Positions 19,010 to 28,412 are shown, numbered from the stretch's first letter. The stretch is 64,000 bases of DNA from JAWLCA01 sp041687395 (GCA_041687395.1 JAWLCA010000005.1:116691-180690), one strand, 5' to 3'. The notes: generated from the letters alone by a model not told the origin. Numbers and translations: made by a program.

Positions 19010-20317
19010 TCAGATTCCCAACCGGTCCCGCATCGCATACCAGGTCATTGCCAGCACCAGCAGCGGATTCCTCAGCGCCGCCCCGCCCGGAAACCGCCGG
19101 ATCGGCAGCCGCGCCAGCAGCTCGAATTTCTCCGCCTGCCCCGCCACCGCCTCGGCCAGCACCTTGCCCGCCAGCGTCGCCATCGCCACCCCATGACCGG
19201 AATAGCCCGAGGCCGACAGGATGTTCGGCGCGGGCCGCAAGAACGCGGGCAACCGGTTCATCGTGATCGCCAGCGTGCCGCCCCAAGCATAGTCGATCCG
19301 CACGTCCTTCAGGTGCGGATAGACCTCCAGCATCGGCTTGCAAACCACCGCCGCGATGTCGGCCGGAAACCGGTAGCCATAGCTCTCCCCACCCCCGAAC
19401 AGCAGCCGCCCATCCTCGGACAGGCGGAAATAATTGACCACGAACTTGCTATCCGCCACCGCCACGTCGCGGGTCAGTACCTCGCCCACCCGGTCCCCCA
19501 ACGGCTCGGTCGCGACGATGAAATTGTTGATCGGCATGACCCGCGCGGCGACCTGCGGCATCAACTGACCCAGATACCCGTTGCAGGCCAGCACCAGATG
19601 ATCCGCCGTCACCACCGCGCCTGTGTCCGTCTTCACGCGCACGACCGCCCCGCGCGTGATCTCCAGCGCCAGGCTCCGCTCGAACAGCCGCGCCCCCGCC
19701 TCCGCCGCCGCCCGCGCCAGCCCAAGGGCGAAGCGCAACGGATGGACATGCCCCGCTCCATGATCGATCTCGCCCCCCTGATAGGCCGGCGACGGCACGA
19801 TGGCGCGCAACGCGGCGCGGTCCAGCGGCTCGACCTGATCGTAGCTGTAGTCGCGCGCCAGCTTCTCGGCATAGACATGCGCCTCGCGCACCTCGCCCTC
19901 TTGCCAGCAGGCATGCACGATCCCTGACCGCCAGCCGGCATCCATCCCGTGCCGGTCGATCAGCCCGCGCACCAGCCCCTTCGCCTCTTCGCCGATATCC
20001 CACAGCTTGCGCGCATCGTCGCGGCCAACGAGCTTTTCCAGCGTGACCTGATCGACCCGCTGGCCCGATCCCACCTGCCCGCCGTTCCGCCCAGAGGCAC
20101 CGAAGCCCACGCGATGCGCCTCGAGCAGCACCACGTCGAGGCCCCGTTGCGCCAGATGTAGAGCAGCCGAAAGCCCGGTATAACCGCCTCCGATGATGCA
20201 GACATCCGCGCGCATCTCCCCCTTGGCCACCGGAAACGGCGGCAGCGGCGTGGATGTGGCCGCATACCAGCTTTCGGGATAGGCCGCGCGCCGGTCGTTC
20301 GCGAACAGCAGATTCAT
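19010..20317 (-). CDS. FAD-dependent amine oxidoreductase (PuuB-like)
   Basis: A 435-aa DAO-fold flavoprotein. The dinucleotide-binding motif IIGGGYTGLSAALHLAQRG lies at about residues 40-58. The gamma-glutamylputrescine-oxidase-type N-terminus (PESWYAATSTPLPPFP), the RNGGQVGSGQR motif and LFGGGESYG are visible. The likely role is oxidative deamination of a gamma-glutamylated amine. The start ATG overlaps the stop of the glutamine-synthetase-like gene (ATGA). It is the last gene of the eight-gene operon; a palindromic element follows its stop. Confidence 0.85.
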   Translation of the reverse strand: MNLLFANDRRAAYPESWYAATSTPLPPFPVAKGEMRADVCIIGGGYTGLSAALHLAQRGLDVVLLEAHRVGFGASGRNGGQVGSGQRVDQVTLEKLVGRDDARKLWDIGEEAKGLVRGLIDRHGMDAGWRSGIVHACWQEGEVREAHVYAEKLARDYSYDQVEPLDRAALRAIVPSPAYQGGEIDHGAGHVHPLRFALGLARAAAEAGARLFERSLALEITRGAVVRVKTDTGAVVTADHLVLACNGYLGQLMPQVAARVMPINNFIVATEPLGDRVGEVLTRDVAVADSKFVVNYFRLSEDGRLLFGGGESYGYRFPADIAAVVCKPMLEVYPHLKDVRIDYAWGGTLAITMNRLPAFLRPAPNILSASGYSGHGVAMATLAGKVLAEAVAGQAEKFELLARLPIRRFPGGAALRNPLLVLAMTWYAMRDRLGI

Positions 20318-21669
20318 ACGTTCAGCAGCAGATGCTCACGTTCCCATGGGCTGATGACCTGCAGGAACTCCTTGTACTCCAGCCGCTTCACCGCCTCGTA
20401 GATGCCGCAGAATTCCTTGCCCAGCACCTCGCGGATGGGTGCGCTTTCAGAAAAGACATCCAGCGCGTCGCCCAGGTTCAGGGGCAGTTCATCCTCGCCC
20501 ATGTAGGCGTCGCCCAGATACTCGGGCCGGGGCATCTGCTTGTCCTTCAGGCCCAGATACCCGCAGGCAAGGCTTGCCGCGAGCCCGAGATAGGGGTTGC
20601 AGTCCATCCCTGCCAGCCGGTTCTCGATCCGCCGCGCTTCGGGCTCCGAGATCGGCACGCGGATGCCGGTGGTCCGGTTGTCGCGCCCCCACTCCAGGTT
20701 GATCGGCGCCGCAAAATCGGGAACGTAGCGGCGATAGCTGTTCACGTAGGGCGCAAGGATGGCAATCACCGCGGGCAGATGGTTCTGCATGCCACCGATG
20801 AAGTGGTGGAATGCCGTTGTCTCGCCGCCCTGCGAGTCCGAAAAGATGTTTCGGCCGGTAGCGGTGTCGATCACCGAGTGGTGGATGTGCATGGCACTAC
20901 CCGGCTCGCCCTCGATCGGCTTGGCCATGAATGTGCCGAAGCAGTCGTGACGCAACGCCGCCTCGCGGATCAGGCGCTTGAAGAAGAAGATCTCGTCAGC
21001 CAGATCGACCGGGTCGCCGTGCTGCAGGTTGATTTCCACCTGACCGGCCCCGCCCTCCTGCAGAATGCCGTCGATCTCGAACCCCTGCGCCTCGGCGAAG
21101 TCATAGATGTCGTCGATCACGGGGCCGTATTCGTCCACCGCCGACATGGAATAAGCCTGTTTGCCGGCGGCGCGTCGTCCCGACCGGCCCATCGGCGGGA
21201 TGATCGGCGTGTTCGGATCGGTGTTGCGGGCGACGAGATAGAATTCCATCTCCGGCGCCACGATGGGCGTCCAGCCCTCGGCCTGGTAGAGTTCTATCAC
21301 GCGCTTCAACACGTTGCGCGGCGCGGTCGGCACCGGCTTTCCCCGTTGATCGAAGACGTCGTGGATCACCTGAAGCGTCACGTCGGCCGTCCAGGGGGCG
21401 GCCCGCGCGGTGCGGAAATCCGGCTTCAGGATCATGTCGGGTTCGGTAAACGCGTCGGCGGGACTTTCAGCCCAGTCGCCCGTTATCGTCTGTAGGAAAA
21501 TTGAGTTGGGCAGGTAAAAATGCGCCTGCTTGGCGAACTTGGACGCGGGCATCGCCTTGCCGCGCGCAACGCCGGCAAGGTCGGGCACGATGCATTCGAC
21601 CTCATCGGGCTTGCGCCCGGCGATGTAATCGCGGGCATGCTCGGGAAGCTGGCTTAGCCAGTCTGACAT
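20314..21669 (-). CDS. glutamine synthetase-like gamma-glutamyl-amine ligase (second copy)
   Basis: A 451-aa protein with the glutamine-synthetase catalytic fold: metal-binding EMEFYLV, GAGQVEINLQHGDP, AMHIHHSVID and the RIENRLAGMDCNPYL segment. The YxxxP adenylylation region of true GlnA is not apparent. Proteins of this type near PuuB- and PuuD-like genes ligate glutamate to amines such as putrescine. ATG 21669 (MSDWLSQLPEHARDY) is chosen over an upstream in-frame ATG inside the GATase gene. It overlaps the following oxidoreductase gene by ATGA. Confidence 0.85.
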   Translation of the reverse strand: MSDWLSQLPEHARDYIAGRKPDEVECIVPDLAGVARGKAMPASKFAKQAHFYLPNSIFLQTITGDWAESPADAFTEPDMILKPDFRTARAAPWTADVTLQVIHDVFDQRGKPVPTAPRNVLKRVIELYQAEGWTPIVAPEMEFYLVARNTDPNTPIIPPMGRSGRRAAGKQAYSMSAVDEYGPVIDDIYDFAEAQGFEIDGILQEGGAGQVEINLQHGDPVDLADEIFFFKRLIREAALRHDCFGTFMAKPIEGEPGSAMHIHHSVIDTATGRNIFSDSQGGETTAFHHFIGGMQNHLPAVIAILAPYVNSYRRYVPDFAAPINLEWGRDNRTTGIRVPISEPEARRIENRLAGMDCNPYLGLAASLACGYLGLKDKQMPRPEYLGDAYMGEDELPLNLGDALDVFSESAPIREVLGKEFCGIYEAVKRLEYKEFLQVISPWEREHLLLNV

Positions 21670-21676
21670 GAAACAC

Positions 21677-22354
21677 CTATCTGGGTTGTTTGAAGAAACG
21701 GGCGATCCGGGTCGCCATCTCTGCAGAGGAATTCGGCTTGCCAAAACGCGCGCGCGCCTGATCCATCAGGGGTTCCGGCACCAGCCCCTTGCCGCGCGTC
21801 TGCATCAGGCCGTCAATGAAGCCCTCGTCATATTCGGGGTGCGCCTGAACGGTCAGCGCCCAATCGTCATAGGCAAGGGCGGCGTAGCGGCAGAAGTCAT
21901 CGGTGGCGACCACGTCCGCGCTTTCCGGCGGCCGGACCACCTGATCCTGATGCCAAGCATTCAAGGTGACAGGTTCGCCCTGAAAATCATACTCTTGTGG
22001 GCCGACGGCCCAGCCTCCCCCAAACTTCTCGACCTTGCCGCCCAGCGCCTGCGCTATGATCTGATGGCCGAAGCAGATGCCCACCATCGGAACATGGGCG
22101 TCGCGCGCCTTGCGAATGAACGATTCCAGTTTCGGAATGAAAGGATGATCCTCGTAGACACCATGGCGGGCGCCGGTGATCAGCCAGCCGTCCGCGTCAT
22201 GCACGCTTTCGGGAAACTCCATCGCCTCGACATGCCAGGTTCGAAAGTCGAACCCCTGGCCCGCCAGCAGCTGTTCGAACATGGCGGGGTAGTCGCCGGT
22301 CCGCTCGCGAAGTTCCGCGGGCGCCTGGCCGGTCTGCAAGATGCCGATAAGCAT
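21677..22354 (-). CDS. class-I glutamine amidotransferase / gamma-glutamyl hydrolase-like protein
   Basis: A 225-aa GATase-1 protein. The nucleophile elbow is GICFGHQ with the catalytic Cys. His and Glu of the triad are in VQAHPEYDE. LITGARHGVYEDHPFIPKLE is characteristic of the stand-alone family. In this operon it may cleave the gamma-glutamyl moiety from an oxidised intermediate, as PuuD does; that is inference. The start MLIGILQTG matches the usual family N-terminus; a TTG 27 nt upstream is possible. Confidence 0.8.
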   Translation of the reverse strand: MLIGILQTGQAPAELRERTGDYPAMFEQLLAGQGFDFRTWHVEAMEFPESVHDADGWLITGARHGVYEDHPFIPKLESFIRKARDAHVPMVGICFGHQIIAQALGGKVEKFGGGWAVGPQEYDFQGEPVTLNAWHQDQVVRPPESADVVATDDFCRYAALAYDDWALTVQAHPEYDEGFIDGLMQTRGKGLVPEPLMDQARARFGKPNSSAEMATRIARFFKQPR

Positions 22355-22413
22355 GGATTGTCCATAGATTGGTTTGATCAAATCTACGTCCCGCGCCGCA
22401 CGGCCGCAAGGGG

Positions 22414-23748
22414 TCAGACCGTATCCAGGTAAACCTCCACCTGCTCTTCCGGCGAAAGCTCTGCCATGTAGTGCACTTCCTGCCGCTTGGTCAGAAGCAG
22501 GTTCCGGATCAGTTCCGCCGGAAAGATCCGGGGAACAATCCGGCTGTGCTCGAACGCATCGATGGCTTCGACCCAGGACGCAGGCACCTGCGGCAAGTCG
22601 AGCGCATAGGCATTGCCGCTGATCGGTGGCGGTGGGGTCATCCCATCCTCAATCCCGATCAGGGCCGCGCCAAGGATCGCCGTGAGCATCAGGTAGGGGT
22701 TCACATCACCACCCGCGACACGGTGTTCGACCCGGCGCGCCTTCTGACTGCCGGCCGGGACGCGGATGGCCGCCGTCCGGTTTTCATAGGCCCAGCAGAC
22801 GCCGGTCGGGGCGTGGGCGCCTGGCACCATGCGGTCGTAGCTGTTGGCATGGGGGGCAAAGATCAGCGTCGAATCCGGCATTGCGGCCAGGCACCCTGCA
22901 ATCGCCTGCTTCAGCAGCTCCGATCCCTCGGGTCCACCATTGTCAAAGACATTGTTGCCCTCTGGGTCGATCAGCGAAAAGTGGGTGTGCAGCCCGTTGC
23001 CGGAATACTCGGGATAGGGCTTGGCCATGAAGCTCGCGGCAAAGCCGTGGCGTCGCGCCAGCCCCTTGACCAGCATCTTGAACAGCCAGGCGTCATCGGC
23101 AGCGCGCAAGGCATCGTCGCAGTGCATCATGTTGATCTCGAACTGGCCCAGTCCGGTTTCCGAGATCGCGGTGTCCGCGGGAATGTCCATCGACTCGCAG
23201 GCGTCATAGAGATCGGTGAAGAAACTGTCGAACTGGTCCAGCGCGCGGATCGACAGGGTCTCGGCCGCCTTGCGCCGCTTGCCCGACCGCGGGCTGACCG
23301 GCACCTGCAGCTTGCGCCCGCTGTCGTCTATCAGGAAGAATTCCAGTTCCATCGCCACCACAGGCGTCAGACCGCGGGCGGCAAACCGGCGCAGCACCGC
23401 CGCCAGTGCCTGGCGCGGATCGCCGTCATACGGGCGGCCATCCTCGTGGAACATCCAGATCGGCAGCAGGGCAGTAGGTGCCTCAAGCCAGGGCATGGGC
23501 AGGAAGCCCCGTTCCGTCGGACGCAGCACGCCGTCGGCATCGCCGGAATCAAAGACGAGCGGGCTGTCGTCGATATCCTCGCCCCAGATGTCGAGGTTCA
23601 GCACCGACATCGGGAAGCGCGTGCCGTCCGTCAGCACACGGTCGGCAAAGCGGGCCGGGATGCGCTTGCCCCGCGCCTGACCGTTCAGGTCTGCCGCCGC
23701 TACCCGAATGGTCCGCACCTCTGGGTGCTTTCGAAGCCAGTTTTTCAT
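22414..23748 (-). CDS. glutamine synthetase-like gamma-glutamyl-amine ligase (first copy)
   Basis: A 444-aa GS-fold protein with MELEFFLIDDSG, GLGQFEINMMHCDDALRAADDAWLFK, NGLHTHFSLIDPEGNN, the NSYDRMVPGAHAPTGVCWAYENRTAAIRVP block and RRVEHRVAGGDVNPYLML. It differs strongly from the second copy in the operon, so the two may use different amines or form one hetero-oligomer. It begins 3 nt before the upstream permease stop, implying tight co-transcription. The exact substrate is not deducible. Confidence 0.85.
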   Translation of the reverse strand: MKNWLRKHPEVRTIRVAAADLNGQARGKRIPARFADRVLTDGTRFPMSVLNLDIWGEDIDDSPLVFDSGDADGVLRPTERGFLPMPWLEAPTALLPIWMFHEDGRPYDGDPRQALAAVLRRFAARGLTPVVAMELEFFLIDDSGRKLQVPVSPRSGKRRKAAETLSIRALDQFDSFFTDLYDACESMDIPADTAISETGLGQFEINMMHCDDALRAADDAWLFKMLVKGLARRHGFAASFMAKPYPEYSGNGLHTHFSLIDPEGNNVFDNGGPEGSELLKQAIAGCLAAMPDSTLIFAPHANSYDRMVPGAHAPTGVCWAYENRTAAIRVPAGSQKARRVEHRVAGGDVNPYLMLTAILGAALIGIEDGMTPPPPISGNAYALDLPQVPASWVEAIDAFEHSRIVPRIFPAELIRNLLLTKRQEVHYMAELSPEEQVEVYLDTV

Positions 23749-23751
23749 GAT

Positions 23752-24609
23752 TCACCTGATGAATTGCGGCCGGATCTTCAGCCGCGAACGCACGGCCCTT
23801 GGCAGATGACGGTTCAGGCGACGATTCACAAGCCCGAAGCCCATGATGATGACGAGTGTCAAGGCGACGAAATACGCCGCCACGATGGGATAGGAGACAA
23901 AGGGGTTGAACGTCTGGTCCGCGAAATACCGGGCATAGTAGAGCGCATCGCCCGACTGCTGCCAGGCCGGAAAACCGGAGAAGAAGACAAGCGTTGTGGC
24001 ATGGAAGAGAAAGATCGCCTCGTTCGTGTAACTGGGCCACGCAAGGCGCAGCATCGTCGGCCAGACTACACGGCGGAAGCGGGTGAGCCCGGTCATGCCG
24101 TAGGCATCTGCGGCTTCAAGATCGCCCCGAGGGATCGAACGGAGGGCACCATAGAAGATCTCGGCCGTGTAGGCGGCTGTGTTGAGAAATAGCACGAACA
24201 ACGCCCCCGCCCAGGCGCGCGTCAGCCACCCGGTGTCTGCCGCCAGTGTCACCAAGCCAAGGTTCACATCTATGCCCACGCGCGGCAGGAGCGTGAAGGT
24301 CTCGTAGGCCAAGAAGAACTGGATGAAGAGCGGAGAACCGCGAAAAAGGAAGATGAAGGCCGCCGACGGGCGCTGAAACAGCGGATTATGGCTGTTCTTG
24401 CCCAGCGCGAGCGCGGTGGCGAAGAAAAACGCAAGCGCAACGGCGACAACGGCGAAATAGACGTTCCACAGAAGCCCCGACCCGATCAGGACAATCTGAT
24501 CGCAGAGGGAGATGTCGGCCCCGCGTGGCAGCAGCGGGGCACCAAATTCGCGGCCCAGCGCCCGCAATCCGTATTGCTGCAGGGATTCGAAGCACGTCCG
24601 GCTACTCAT
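23752..24609 (-). CDS. ABC transporter permease, polar amino acid type (HisM-like)
   Basis: A 285-aa inner-membrane protein. The HisMQ-family EAA motif region reads GALRSIPRGDLEAADAYGMTGLTRFRRVVWPTMLRLAWP. Earlier helices include LLWNVYFAVVAVALAFFFATALALG and the substrate-pathway sequence FLFRGSPLFIQFFL. The ATG at 24609 overlaps the stop of the first permease (ATGA). It forms the heteromeric channel with that permease. Confidence 0.9.
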   Translation of the reverse strand: MSSRTCFESLQQYGLRALGREFGAPLLPRGADISLCDQIVLIGSGLLWNVYFAVVAVALAFFFATALALGKNSHNPLFQRPSAAFIFLFRGSPLFIQFFLAYETFTLLPRVGIDVNLGLVTLAADTGWLTRAWAGALFVLFLNTAAYTAEIFYGALRSIPRGDLEAADAYGMTGLTRFRRVVWPTMLRLAWPSYTNEAIFLFHATTLVFFSGFPAWQQSGDALYYARYFADQTFNPFVSYPIVAAYFVALTLVIIMGFGLVNRRLNRHLPRAVRSRLKIRPQFIR

Positions 24610-25490
24610 CCCCTGCCCCCTCGACGCTGCCGTTCCCCGGCGGCGGTGGCCTGCCCGTGGTTCACCCGGTGCATCAGCCGTTCGAACACCAGACCAGACG
24701 CCCAAGTCAGCAACAGATAAAAGACCAGCAACGCAAGAAAATACCACAGCCGCCAGTCGGGATGCGGGTAGGTAAAGAGCGATGTCTTCGCCCCGCCGAG
24801 TTCGCGCGCCCAGTAGACGGCATCCTGAATCCCCAGCAGGAAAAGGAGCGGCGTCGCCTTGATCAGGATCTGCCAGAGGTTCGACAGTCCGGGCAGGGCA
24901 AAGACCCACATCTGCGGCAGAAGAATGCGGCGGAATACCTGCGCCCTGGACATGCCGTAACTTTCGCCAGTCTCCAATTGCGCCTTGGGCACGGCCTGCA
25001 TCGCGCCATAGAGCGTGTTTGCCGCAAAGGCCCCGAAGACGAGCGAGAATGCCAGAAGCGCCAGGGCAAAGGCGTAAACGTCATGCACCCAGCGCGGTGC
25101 CGATGACAACGGCACCTTCGCCGCGGCGCAGACGACGAAATCGCTGCCACGACGGATCGGCTCTGCCCAATCCGGGCAGCGGACCTGGTGCATCAGGTAT
25201 TCCACCGCCTGATCAACCGCGATCGGAACGAAGAGGAAGAAGATGATGTCCGGCACGCCGCGAACCATCGCGACATAGGTCTTGCCAATCCAGCTGACCG
25301 GAAGGATATGCGAGCGAGCGGCCAAGGCGCCACCGAAGCCGAACAAGAGCGCCGATGGCGCAGCAAGCGCCATCAGCAGCAGGACTGTTCCGAAGGACCA
25401 GTAGAAGGCGAGGTGCGTGCCCGACGTCAGATAGCAGGCAAACCACTGCCACGTCGGGAGAGCACTGGGATCAGCGCAGAAGGAGAACAT
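24606..25490 (-). CDS. ABC transporter permease, polar amino acid type (HisQ-like)
   Basis: A 294-aa permease. The EAA loop reads GAMQAVPKAQLETGESYGMSRAQVFRRILLPQMW. FVAMVRGVPDIIFFLFVPIAVDQ-like sequence near residue 80 is typical of amino-acid/opine permeases. An insertion of about 50 residues (EYLMHQVRCPDWAEPIRRGSDFVVCAAAKVPLSS) between helices resembles that of other amine/opine-type systems. It follows the binding-protein gene after 110 nt. Confidence 0.88.
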   Translation of the reverse strand: MFSFCADPSALPTWQWFACYLTSGTHLAFYWSFGTVLLLMALAAPSALLFGFGGALAARSHILPVSWIGKTYVAMVRGVPDIIFFLFVPIAVDQAVEYLMHQVRCPDWAEPIRRGSDFVVCAAAKVPLSSAPRWVHDVYAFALALLAFSLVFGAFAANTLYGAMQAVPKAQLETGESYGMSRAQVFRRILLPQMWVFALPGLSNLWQILIKATPLLFLLGIQDAVYWARELGGAKTSLFTYPHPDWRLWYFLALLVFYLLLTWASGLVFERLMHRVNHGQATAAGERQRRGGRG

Positions 25491-25600
25491 GCCGTTTCAC
25501 CACGAGGCTGGACCCGCGCCCCATCTTCCCCCTGCAAGATTCACAACAACAGAGGGCACCAGGCCGAGGGCGCGCCACCGAGGGTGGCGCACCAAAGGGA

Positions 25601-26353
25601 TCAGCGACCGCCCTCTTCCCCTTCCGCCGGAAAGATCTCGGCTTCTTCACCGAACCACTTCAAGATCAGCTCGTTGAGCGTGCCCTCCGCCTTCATCTCG
25701 CCGATCACCGCGTCGAACCGCTCGCGCAGTTCGACATCCGACTGGCGCAGGCCCATGCCGACGCCGCCGCCCAAGGGCACGTCGTCGCCCACGAATACAA
25801 GCTGACCGCCGGATTCCGCCACGATGGGCACGAGGTAGTCCCTGTCGGCCAGAACCGCATCGGCCTCACCGTTTCGCACGGCCGCGATCGTGTCTTCCGG
25901 CGACGGGAATTCAACCAGCGTGGCACCTGTCGATGCGACGTGGCTTGCCTGGATCGTGTTGGTTTGCGCAGCGATGATGCCGCCCTCCAGATCGGCGTCC
26001 TCGGACAGCGCGACATAGGAGGAAGCAGCCGGCGGGATGTAGTTCTGTGTGAAGGCGATCATCTCGGCCCGCTCGGGCGTGATCGACATGCCGGCGATGA
26101 TGGTGTCGTAGTTCCCCGCTGTCAGGTTCGGAATGATCGAATCCCAGTCGGTGATCACCCATTCGCAGGTCAGTTCGGCGCGGGCGCAGAGCTCGTCGCC
26201 CAACTCGCGTTCGAACCCGTCCAGTTCATTGTTGTCGTTGATGAAGTTGAACGGAGGGTAGGCACCCTCGGTGCCCATGCGCACAACGTCCTGTGACAGC
26301 GCCGATCCGGCGCTGAGCGCAAGGGCTGCGACGGCGAGCGTAAGTCTTTTCAT
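25601..26353 (-). CDS. periplasmic solute-binding protein, family 3
   Basis: A 250-aa protein. Signal peptide MKRLTLAVAALALSAGSALSQ is cleaved near 20. The family-3 signature VVRMGTEGAYPPFNFINDNNELDGFERELGDELCARA follows, then GMSITPERAEMIAFTQNY. It delivers a polar, probably amine-containing, ligand to the two permeases. GGGAG precedes the ATG. The mature size of about 25 kDa is normal. Confidence 0.92.
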   Translation of the reverse strand: MKRLTLAVAALALSAGSALSQDVVRMGTEGAYPPFNFINDNNELDGFERELGDELCARAELTCEWVITDWDSIIPNLTAGNYDTIIAGMSITPERAEMIAFTQNYIPPAASSYVALSEDADLEGGIIAAQTNTIQASHVASTGATLVEFPSPEDTIAAVRNGEADAVLADRDYLVPIVAESGGQLVFVGDDVPLGGGVGMGLRQSDVELRERFDAVIGEMKAEGTLNELILKWFGEEAEIFPAEGEEGGR

Positions 26354-26377
26354 TTCAGTCTCCCTGGTGGTGGTTGA

Positions 26378-27157
26378 TCAGGCTGCAACCGAGGCCGAAA
26401 GGAACTGCCTGAGACGTTCGCTCTTCGGTTGGCCGAAGAGTCGGTCCGGCGGTCCTTCTTCCTCGATCCGGCCAAGGTGGAGGAAAATGACATGATCCGA
26501 GACGTCGGCTGCAAGCCGCATGTCGTGGGTCACAAGGATCATCGTGCGCCCCTCTTCGGCCAGCGCCTTGATGACCCGCACCACCTCCTGCTCCAGTTCC
26601 GGATCAAGGGCCGAGGTGGGTTCATCGAACAGCAATGCCCGCGGCTCCATGCAGAGCGCGCGCGCGATTGCCGCGCGCTGCTGCTGGCCGCCCGACATCA
26701 TCGCGGGATAGACATCCGCCTTGTCGCCGATGCCCACCTTTTCAAGCAGGGCACGCGCCCGTGCCTCTACCGTGGCGCGATCCTGTTTCAGCACCGTCAG
26801 GGGCGCTTCCATCACGTTCTGCAGCACCGTCATGTGCGCCCACAGATTGAACTGCTGGAAGACCATGCTGAGGTTGGTCCGGATCCGGATTACCTGCGCC
26901 TTGTCGGCAGGGTGCCGGTTTGACCCACTTCCCCGCCAGCGCACGGGCTCGCCCTCGAAGATAACTTCGCCCTGCTGGCTTTCCTCCAGCAGATTGCAGC
27001 ACCGCAGGAGCGTGGATTTCCCCGAACCCGAAGACCCGATGAGCGACACGACCTTGCCGCGGGGCGCGATCAGATCGACGCCCTTGAGCACCTCAAGTTC
27101 GCCGTAGCTCTTGTGCAGGTCACGGATCTCGATGACGGGCGGTTCGAATTGGGTCAC
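26378..27157 (-). CDS. ABC transporter ATP-binding protein, polar amino acid type
   Basis: About 259 aa from GTG 27157. Walker A is GSSGSGKST, the Q-loop is MVFQQFNLWAHMTV, the signature is MSGGQQQRAAIARAL, Walker B is ALLFDEPTSALDPE, and the switch His is in VTHDMR. It is the first gene of the amine operon, 24 nt ahead of the binding-protein gene. The start is uncertain: the frame is open further upstream to 27262, but homology begins at VIEIRDLHKSYG, which favours the GTG. Confidence 0.88.
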   Translation of the reverse strand: MTQFEPPVIEIRDLHKSYGELEVLKGVDLIAPRGKVVSLIGSSGSGKSTLLRCCNLLEESQQGEVIFEGEPVRWRGSGSNRHPADKAQVIRIRTNLSMVFQQFNLWAHMTVLQNVMEAPLTVLKQDRATVEARARALLEKVGIGDKADVYPAMMSGGQQQRAAIARALCMEPRALLFDEPTSALDPELEQEVVRVIKALAEEGRTMILVTHDMRLAADVSDHVIFLHLGRIEEEGPPDRLFGQPKSERLRQFLSASVAA

Positions 27158-27316
27158 TGTGGCACGGGCAAGATTGTTCCGGATACCGCAATAGGGCGCA
27201 GATTCAGCCTGATTGCAACGGTCGTCGACATTGATGCGGCTACGACGTCCAATGGTGCCCACTTCCGGTCAGATTGCCATCTGAACCGGCAGCCGCAGCA
27301 CGTCGGCAACCGAAAG

Positions 27317-27766
27317 CTATCGATCTGTGTGCCGCGCCGCCGCCCGCTGTCGGGCAAGGGCGGAATCGCGGTCGTTGATCCCGAGCAGATTGGCGACCAG
27401 ACGCAGGACACCATCCTCGTGCGAATCACGCTCACCGTCGGCCAAGGCGACCGCCCAAAGCGCCTCGACCACGTGTCCCCGGTCTTCCAGCGCCACCGCA
27501 TCCTTGATCGCGCGCGTGAACCGCACTGTGTCGGGGGCTTCGGCCTCGAGGAGTTCCGCATCCTCGCGAAGGCTCTCGGCCTCCCTCCGGCTCAACCCGT
27601 GGCGCTGCGCCAGCAGGCTGTCGATGCAGGCCGCCTCTTTCCCGGCGTAGTGGCCATCCGCCCTGGCAACCCGCACCATCAGGGCCGCAAGCGCCAGTCG
27701 CGCTTCGGGGTCTGGCAGAGGTGCGGGCGCCGGCGCCGTCAGGCGACGTATCAGATCTGCAAACAT
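27317..27766 (-). CDS. TerB-family protein
   Basis: A 149-aa helical protein with the TerB/DjlA-N-like pattern: LAALMVRVARADGHYAGKEAACIDSLLAQRHGLS, VVEALWAVALADGERDSHEDGVLRLVANLLGI. The two ADG-containing acidic loops resemble the metal-binding sites of tellurite-resistance TerB. No other ter genes are nearby, so a tellurite role should not be assumed. It lies upstream of and co-directional with the ABC operon. Confidence 0.8.
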   Translation of the reverse strand: MFADLIRRLTAPAPAPLPDPEARLALAALMVRVARADGHYAGKEAACIDSLLAQRHGLSRREAESLREDAELLEAEAPDTVRFTRAIKDAVALEDRGHVVEALWAVALADGERDSHEDGVLRLVANLLGINDRDSALARQRAAARHTDR

Positions 27767-27820
27767 GGTGCGGTTATAAGCGGCGACGGGGATTCTGCCA
27801 ACCAGCCTGGTCGATCGCAG

Positions 27821-28384
27821 TCACTCACCAAGTCGCGACAACTTCGTCTGAAGGCTCGCGAGTTGCTTCTTGATTTCGGCCAATTCCTCGGCGGGAGTCG
27901 GTTCCTCTGCGGGTGCGCTTTCGCCAATCTCGTCGGCGGGGGGTGTCCATCCGGCCATCATCGACTTGAGAAAAGCCTGTTGTTGCCGTTGCAGCGCCTC
28001 GAATCCCGGCATCTGTGCCATCGGGTGCTTCAGCGTCGTCAGGTTCTCGACCATCTTCGACTGCCCCTCGCGCAGCATGTCAAAGGACATTGCCAGGAAT
28101 TGCGGCACCACGCTTTGGGCCTGGGTCGTATAGCTGCGGACAAGGTCCGTCAGCACGTTCAGCGGCAAGACATTTTCGCCACGGCTCTCATGCTCGGCGA
28201 TGATCTGCAGAAGATACTGGCGGGTCAGGTCGTCACCCGATTTCAGATCAACGATCTTCACCTCTCGTCCGTCACGAATGAAGCCGGCTATATCCTCCAG
28301 CGTGACATAGTCGCTGGTTTCCGTGTTGTAGAGACGGCGGCTGGCGTATCGCTTGATCAGCAGTGGCTTGTCTGTAGCGGCCAT
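27821..28384 (-). CDS. phaR: polyhydroxyalkanoate synthesis repressor
   Basis: A 187-aa protein. The N-terminal DNA-binding/PHA-binding region PLLIKRYASRRLYNTETSDYVTLEDIAGFIRDGREVKIVDLKSGDDLTRQYLLQII is the PhaR signature. The PHB_acc domain follows, then a charged coiled coil (PAEELAEIKKQLASLQTKLSRLGE). PhaR binds PHA granules and TGC-rich DNA, releasing phaP repression when polymer accumulates. AGGGGAGAGGG lies upstream of the ATG. A TGC-rich dyad in its own leader suggests autoregulation. Confidence 0.95.
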   Translation of the reverse strand: MAATDKPLLIKRYASRRLYNTETSDYVTLEDIAGFIRDGREVKIVDLKSGDDLTRQYLLQIIAEHESRGENVLPLNVLTDLVRSYTTQAQSVVPQFLAMSFDMLREGQSKMVENLTTLKHPMAQMPGFEALQRQQQAFLKSMMAGWTPPADEIGESAPAEEPTPAEELAEIKKQLASLQTKLSRLGE

Positions 28385-28399
28385 CTGCCCTCTCCCCTT

Positions 28400-28412
28400 G
28401 TTGCACTGCAGC
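28400..28412. promoter_or_regulatory. candidate PhaR box upstream of phaR
   Basis: GTTGCACTGCAGC is an interrupted dyad (one mismatch) matching the two perfect copies in front of phaP. It lies 16 nt upstream of the phaR start codon. Confidence 0.5.

Noticed and set aside
27317..27766. Tellurite resistance determinant suggested by the TerB-like protein
   Set aside because: Single TerB-domain genes are common and no terZ, terC or terD genes are nearby.
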